Below are positions 5,322 to 7,776 of a stretch of 7,776 bases of DNA, piece after piece (the first letter of the stretch is position 1; each line of letters starts with the position of its first letter). The stretch covers positions 1 to 7,776 of the forward strand of contig JBEKJU010000173.1 in the NCBI GenBank assembly GCA_050011095.1, in the 5' to 3' direction. Below the pieces are notes generated by a model. That model was not told the origin of the DNA. It saw nothing but the letters and a program-made list of their open reading frames with translations, and ran no database searches. The DNA comes from JBEKJU01 sp050011095. GTDB taxonomy: Bacteria; Desulfobacterota; Syntrophorhabdia; Syntrophorhabdales; WCHB1-27. Made by a program: the position numbers and the translations under genes.

Positions 5322-6608
5322 ATGGCAGGGATCAAGGAGATGTACAAGAAGGTTGTAGCGGACAGGTTCCCCGAGACGATCACGATCGATATGGGGGGTC
5401 AAAGGCTCTCGTACCGAAAAAGGGTATGGAGCATTTACGACGCGGACGAAAAGGCAGAGGTCAAGCGTGGCCTCCGCTACGGCGAAAACCCCGATCAGCC
5501 GTCGGCCCTGTACGAGCTGGTCAATGGCAACATCGTTCTGGGCGACGTGCGTTTTTTCGACTCAGATTCTGGGCTCGTGAGCAGGATTGCCGAGAAGGAT
5601 CAGCTGCAGGTGGGGAAGCATCCGGGCAAGATAAACCTGACCGATGTGGACAACGCGCTCAACATCCTCCGGTTCCTCGATATGATGCCGGCCTGTACCA
5701 TCATGAAGCATAACAACCCCTGTGGGGCCGCATACGGTTCGACGCCGGCCGAGGCCTTCGAGAAGGCGTTCTGGTGCGATAGGATTGCGGCATTCGGCGG
5801 CGTTGTGGTGCTGACCCGCGCCCTAGACGTGGAGACCGCCAGGGCGATGGCGCCGTACTACTTCGAGGTGGTATGCGCCCCCGATTACGAGGGGGCCGCC
5901 CTCGACTTGCTCAAGAAATGGAAGAACCTGAGGATCCTTCAGATAAGGGAGATCGAGAGGCTTCAGGCATACAAGACGAAGAGGATCATCGACTTCAAGT
6001 CCCTCATGGACGGCGGCCTTATCATTCAGGAATCCCAGCCCTTCACGATTAAGGGGAAGGGGGATTTGTTGCCCGCCCAGACCACGTACAAGGGCGAGGA
6101 CTACAAGGTCAAAAGGGCGCCGACGGAAAGGGAGCTTGAGGATATGCTCTTCGGCTGGCACGTGGAGTCGGGGGTCAGCTCGAATTCCGCCCTCTTCGTG
6201 AAGGACGGGGCGACGGTCGCCATCGGAACGGGCGAGCAGGACCGGGTGGGCGTCGTCGAGATCGCCGTCTTCAAGGCGTATACGAAGTTCATGGATGCCC
6301 AGGTCTACAAGAAGTTCGGCGTGCCCCATGCCGTCTTCCGCCTTGAGGCGGAGAAAGGCCGGCGGAAAATGGAGGACCTGAGGGAGCTTGAGGAGTACAC
6401 GCAGGCCCAGAAGGGCGGCCTTCTCGGGTCCATCGTTGTGTCCGACGGGTTTTTCCCCTTCAGGGACGGGGTCGATGCGGCGATCAAGGAGGGGGCGACC
6501 GGCGTGATTCAGCCGGGCGGCTCGGAGAGGGATTTCGAGGTGATAGAGGCGTGTAACGAGTCGAACGTCACGATGGTCTTCGCCGGCCAGCGGCTCTTCA
6601 AGCACTAG
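5322..6608 (+). CDS. purH: Stand-alone AICAR transformylase (PurH C-terminal half only; 428 aa)
   Basis: This enzyme transfers a formyl group from 10-formyltetrahydrofolate to AICAR to give FAICAR, the penultimate step of IMP synthesis. The family motifs are LRYGENPDQ (51-59), KHNNPCG (129-135) with the catalytic Lys129-His130 pair, SSNSALF (286-292), SDGFFPFRDG (374-383), IQPGGSERD (396-404) and the C-terminal GQRLFKH. Bifunctional PurH is about 520 residues and begins with an MGS-fold IMP cyclohydrolase domain of roughly 200; that domain is absent here and the 117 bp upstream have no room for it. Cyclisation to IMP must then be done by another gene. The open frame reaches back to a TTG at 5268, but the ATG at 5322 is chosen because AGGAGG (5311-5316) lies 5 bases before it. 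The symbol purH applies only to the transformylase half. Confidence 0.9.
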   Translation: MAGIKEMYKKVVADRFPETITIDMGGQRLSYRKRVWSIYDADEKAEVKRGLRYGENPDQPSALYELVNGNIVLGDVRFFDSDSGLVSRIAEKDQLQVGKHPGKINLTDVDNALNILRFLDMMPACTIMKHNNPCGAAYGSTPAEAFEKAFWCDRIAAFGGVVVLTRALDVETARAMAPYYFEVVCAPDYEGAALDLLKKWKNLRILQIREIERLQAYKTKRIIDFKSLMDGGLIIQESQPFTIKGKGDLLPAQTTYKGEDYKVKRAPTERELEDMLFGWHVESGVSSNSALFVKDGATVAIGTGEQDRVGVVEIAVFKAYTKFMDAQVYKKFGVPHAVFRLEAEKGRRKMEDLRELEEYTQAQKGGLLGSIVVSDGFFPFRDGVDAAIKEGATGVIQPGGSERDFEVIEACNESNVTMVFAGQRLFKH

Positions 6609-6728
6609 ACGTGAAGGGTCGCGAGACCGCGGATCGCACGTGAATGAGAAAATCGTCACAACCGCGCGTCCGCCTTTATGGAAGTGGTTGCGGCAGTGCC
6701 GTAACGGTCATAACTGTATCCTTTTCTA

Positions 6729-6758
6729 TTGACAAAGGGCGACATGCAAAAATATAAT
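6729..6758 (+). promoter_or_regulatory. Consensus sigma-70 promoter of gcdA
   Basis: TTGACA (6729-6734) and TATAAT (6753-6758) are both perfect consensus hexamers, separated by 18 bp, in an AT-rich island (about 6715-6800) unlike the rest of the window. Transcription would start near 6765, giving a leader of about 44 bases before the ATG at 6809. This suggests a strong promoter that makes gcdA transcriptionally independent of the upstream purine gene. Confidence 0.8.
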
Positions 6759-6791
6759 TGTGAAAAACGTAACATATGTTATCAAAATAAC
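6759..6791 (+). promoter_or_regulatory. Candidate operator: 12-bp palindrome overlapping a CRP/FNR-like half-site
   Basis: TAACATATGTTA (6770-6781) is a perfect 12-bp palindrome immediately downstream of the predicted start of transcription. It overlaps TGTGA-N6-TAACA (6759-6774), one base off the CRP-family TGTGA-N6-TCACA pattern, and is followed by GTTAT-CAAA-ATAAC (6778-6791). A factor bound here would block the promoter, so repression is the simplest guess. Which protein binds is not known. Confidence 0.4.
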
Positions 6792-6808
6792 CCATTGGAG
6801 GGATTAGA

Positions 6809-7776
6809 ATGAGACCGTATTTCGAAAAGATGAACGAATTCGGCAAGCCGGCCAAGGAAAATGCGGCAAATGCCGAGGAAATCAAGAAGGTTGAGCAGTC
6901 AATCGATGCGATCCTGGATGCGAAGAAGAAGGCAGGGCTGCCCGCCGAAACGCTCAACAAGAGGGGCGAATGGACGGTACACCAGAGACTCGATTACATC
7001 GTCGACAAGGGGACCTGGGCCCCCTTGCACATGCTCTATGATCCCATGGATGAAGACTCGGGGACGACAGGCGTCGTGGACGGTCTCGGCAGGATAAACG
7101 GCAGGTGGTGCGTCATCATCGGGTTCGATAACAAGGTCATGGCAGGCGCCTGGATCGCAGGCCAGTCAGACAACATCCTGAGGGTTACGGACATCGCCAA
7201 GAGGCTGCATTGCCCCCTCGTCTGGCTCGTCAACTGTAGCGGCGTGAAACTGACCGAGCAGGAAAAGGTGTATGCCAACAGGAGAGGGAACGGGACGACC
7301 TTCTTCAGGCACGCCGAGCTGAACAAACTGGGTATTCCTGTGCTCGCGGCGATCTACGGGACGAACCCCGCCGGCGGCGGCTACCAGGGCATCAGCCCCA
7401 CGCTGCTACTCGCCCACAAGGACTGCAACATCGCCGTGGGCGGCGCGGGCATCGTCAGCGGCATGGCGCCGAAGGGTTTCTTCGACGAGGGTATGGCCGA
7501 GCAGATCATCGACGCCACGAGGAAATTCAAGTCGGTGCCTCCTGGAAGGGTCGAGATCCATTACGACAACACGGGCTTTTTCAAACAGGTGTTCCAGACC
7601 GAAGAGGCGATTCTCGACGCGGTAAAGGAATGGGTCACTTATCTGCCCGCCTATAACGCAAAGTTTTTCCGGGTGGCCGAGCCCGCGGAGCCGAAGTTTC
7701 CGGCGGAGGACCTCTACAGCATCGTGGCGTTCAACCAGAAGATGACGTACGACATCTATCAGTTCCTCTCAAGGCT
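6809..7776 (+). CDS. gcdA: Glutaconyl-CoA decarboxylase alpha subunit, carboxyltransferase (partial, 3' end outside the window)
   Basis: The frame is open from the ATG to the window edge: 322 codons, about 55% of the roughly 590 expected. The protein resembles the Acidaminococcus GcdA sequence as I remember it throughout, including NKRGEWT (50-56), the VNCSGVKLTEQEKVY region (141-155), NRRGNGTTFFRHAELN (157-172), YGTNPAGGGYQGISPT (183-198) and GGAGIVSGM (211-219). These belong to the biotin-dependent carboxyltransferase family with crotonase-like fold. The subunit moves the carboxyl group of glutaconyl-CoA to the biotin carrier; the membrane GcdB subunit then decarboxylates it and exports Na+. 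GcdB and the biotin carrier would be expected downstream but are not visible. GGAGGG (6797-6802) lies 6 bases before the ATG. Related acyl-CoA carboxyltransferases (methylmalonyl-, propionyl-) are less likely because the N-terminus and loops follow GcdA closely. Confidence 0.9.
   Translation, partial: MRPYFEKMNEFGKPAKENAANAEEIKKVEQSIDAILDAKKKAGLPAETLNKRGEWTVHQRLDYIVDKGTWAPLHMLYDPMDEDSGTTGVVDGLGRINGRWCVIIGFDNKVMAGAWIAGQSDNILRVTDIAKRLHCPLVWLVNCSGVKLTEQEKVYANRRGNGTTFFRHAELNKLGIPVLAAIYGTNPAGGGYQGISPTLLLAHKDCNIAVGGAGIVSGMAPKGFFDEGMAEQIIDATRKFKSVPPGRVEIHYDNTGFFKQVFQTEEAILDAVKEWVTYLPAYNAKFFRVAEPAEPKFPAEDLYSIVAFNQKMTYDIYQFLSR

Noticed and set aside
5823..6659. A 278-codon open frame on the - strand opposite the AICAR transformylase gene
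   Set aside because: It is antisense to a well-supported gene; its translation is rich in Arg, Leu and Pro as expected from a GC-rich complement and shows no domain.
6609..6720. An intrinsic terminator after the AICAR transformylase gene
   Set aside because: Several short pairings exist (for example GGTC-GCGA-GACC near 6617-6628, and ACGTG/CACGT at 6609-6613/6637-6641), but none is followed by a T-run.

Overview
The window is a GC-rich stretch of a bacterial chromosome with every recognisable gene on the + strand. It looks like core housekeeping plus anaerobic energy metabolism. The best clue to the source is the last gene, a truncated relative of the alpha (carboxyltransferase) subunit of the sodium-pumping glutaconyl-CoA decarboxylase. 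This enzyme is found in strict anaerobes that ferment glutamate or degrade aromatic or fatty acids through glutaryl-CoA. With the GC-rich sequence and heavy use of AGG and ATA codons, this suggests a syntrophic or fermentative anaerobe, possibly of the former Deltaproteobacteria (Desulfobacterota). That placement is inference; the window has no rRNA or other phylogenetic marker.

Layout: (1) 2-127, the last 41 codons of a response-regulator receiver domain. (2) 208-660, a stand-alone PPC/DUF296 protein. (3) 656-725, a very compact junction with a weak terminator-like hairpin, then a TTGACA/GATAAT promoter whose predicted transcript start falls on the next gene's ATG. (4) 723-3075, a repair pair: family X DNA polymerase with a PHP nuclease domain (polX) overlapping endonuclease III (nth) by 17 bp. 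(5) 3076-3305, a structured intergenic region with a long-loop inverted repeat and two exact copies of a 36-bp palindrome-containing element. (6) 3306-5204, a single-chain transketolase. (7) 5205-5321, a GC-rich leader with possible alternative stems. (8) 5322-6608, an AICAR transformylase lacking the IMP cyclohydrolase half found in ordinary PurH. (9) 6609-6808, an AT-rich control region with a consensus sigma-70 promoter and a 12-bp palindrome. (10) 6809-7776, the start of gcdA, cut by the window end.

Together the genes form three functional groups. PolX and Nth fit base excision repair: Nth removes oxidised pyrimidines and nicks the strand, while PolX trims 3' ends and fills short gaps. 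Transketolase supplies pentose phosphates and the AICAR transformylase performs the penultimate step of IMP synthesis, so that pair may be a pentose/purine transcription unit. gcdA has its own strong promoter and probably begins a separate energy-conservation operon.

I found no mobile element, CRISPR array, tRNA or rRNA, and no convincing undescribed multi-gene system. The points most worth checking are the probable leaderless start of polX, the repeated palindromic element before the transketolase gene, the split AICAR transformylase, and the promoter/operator of gcdA.
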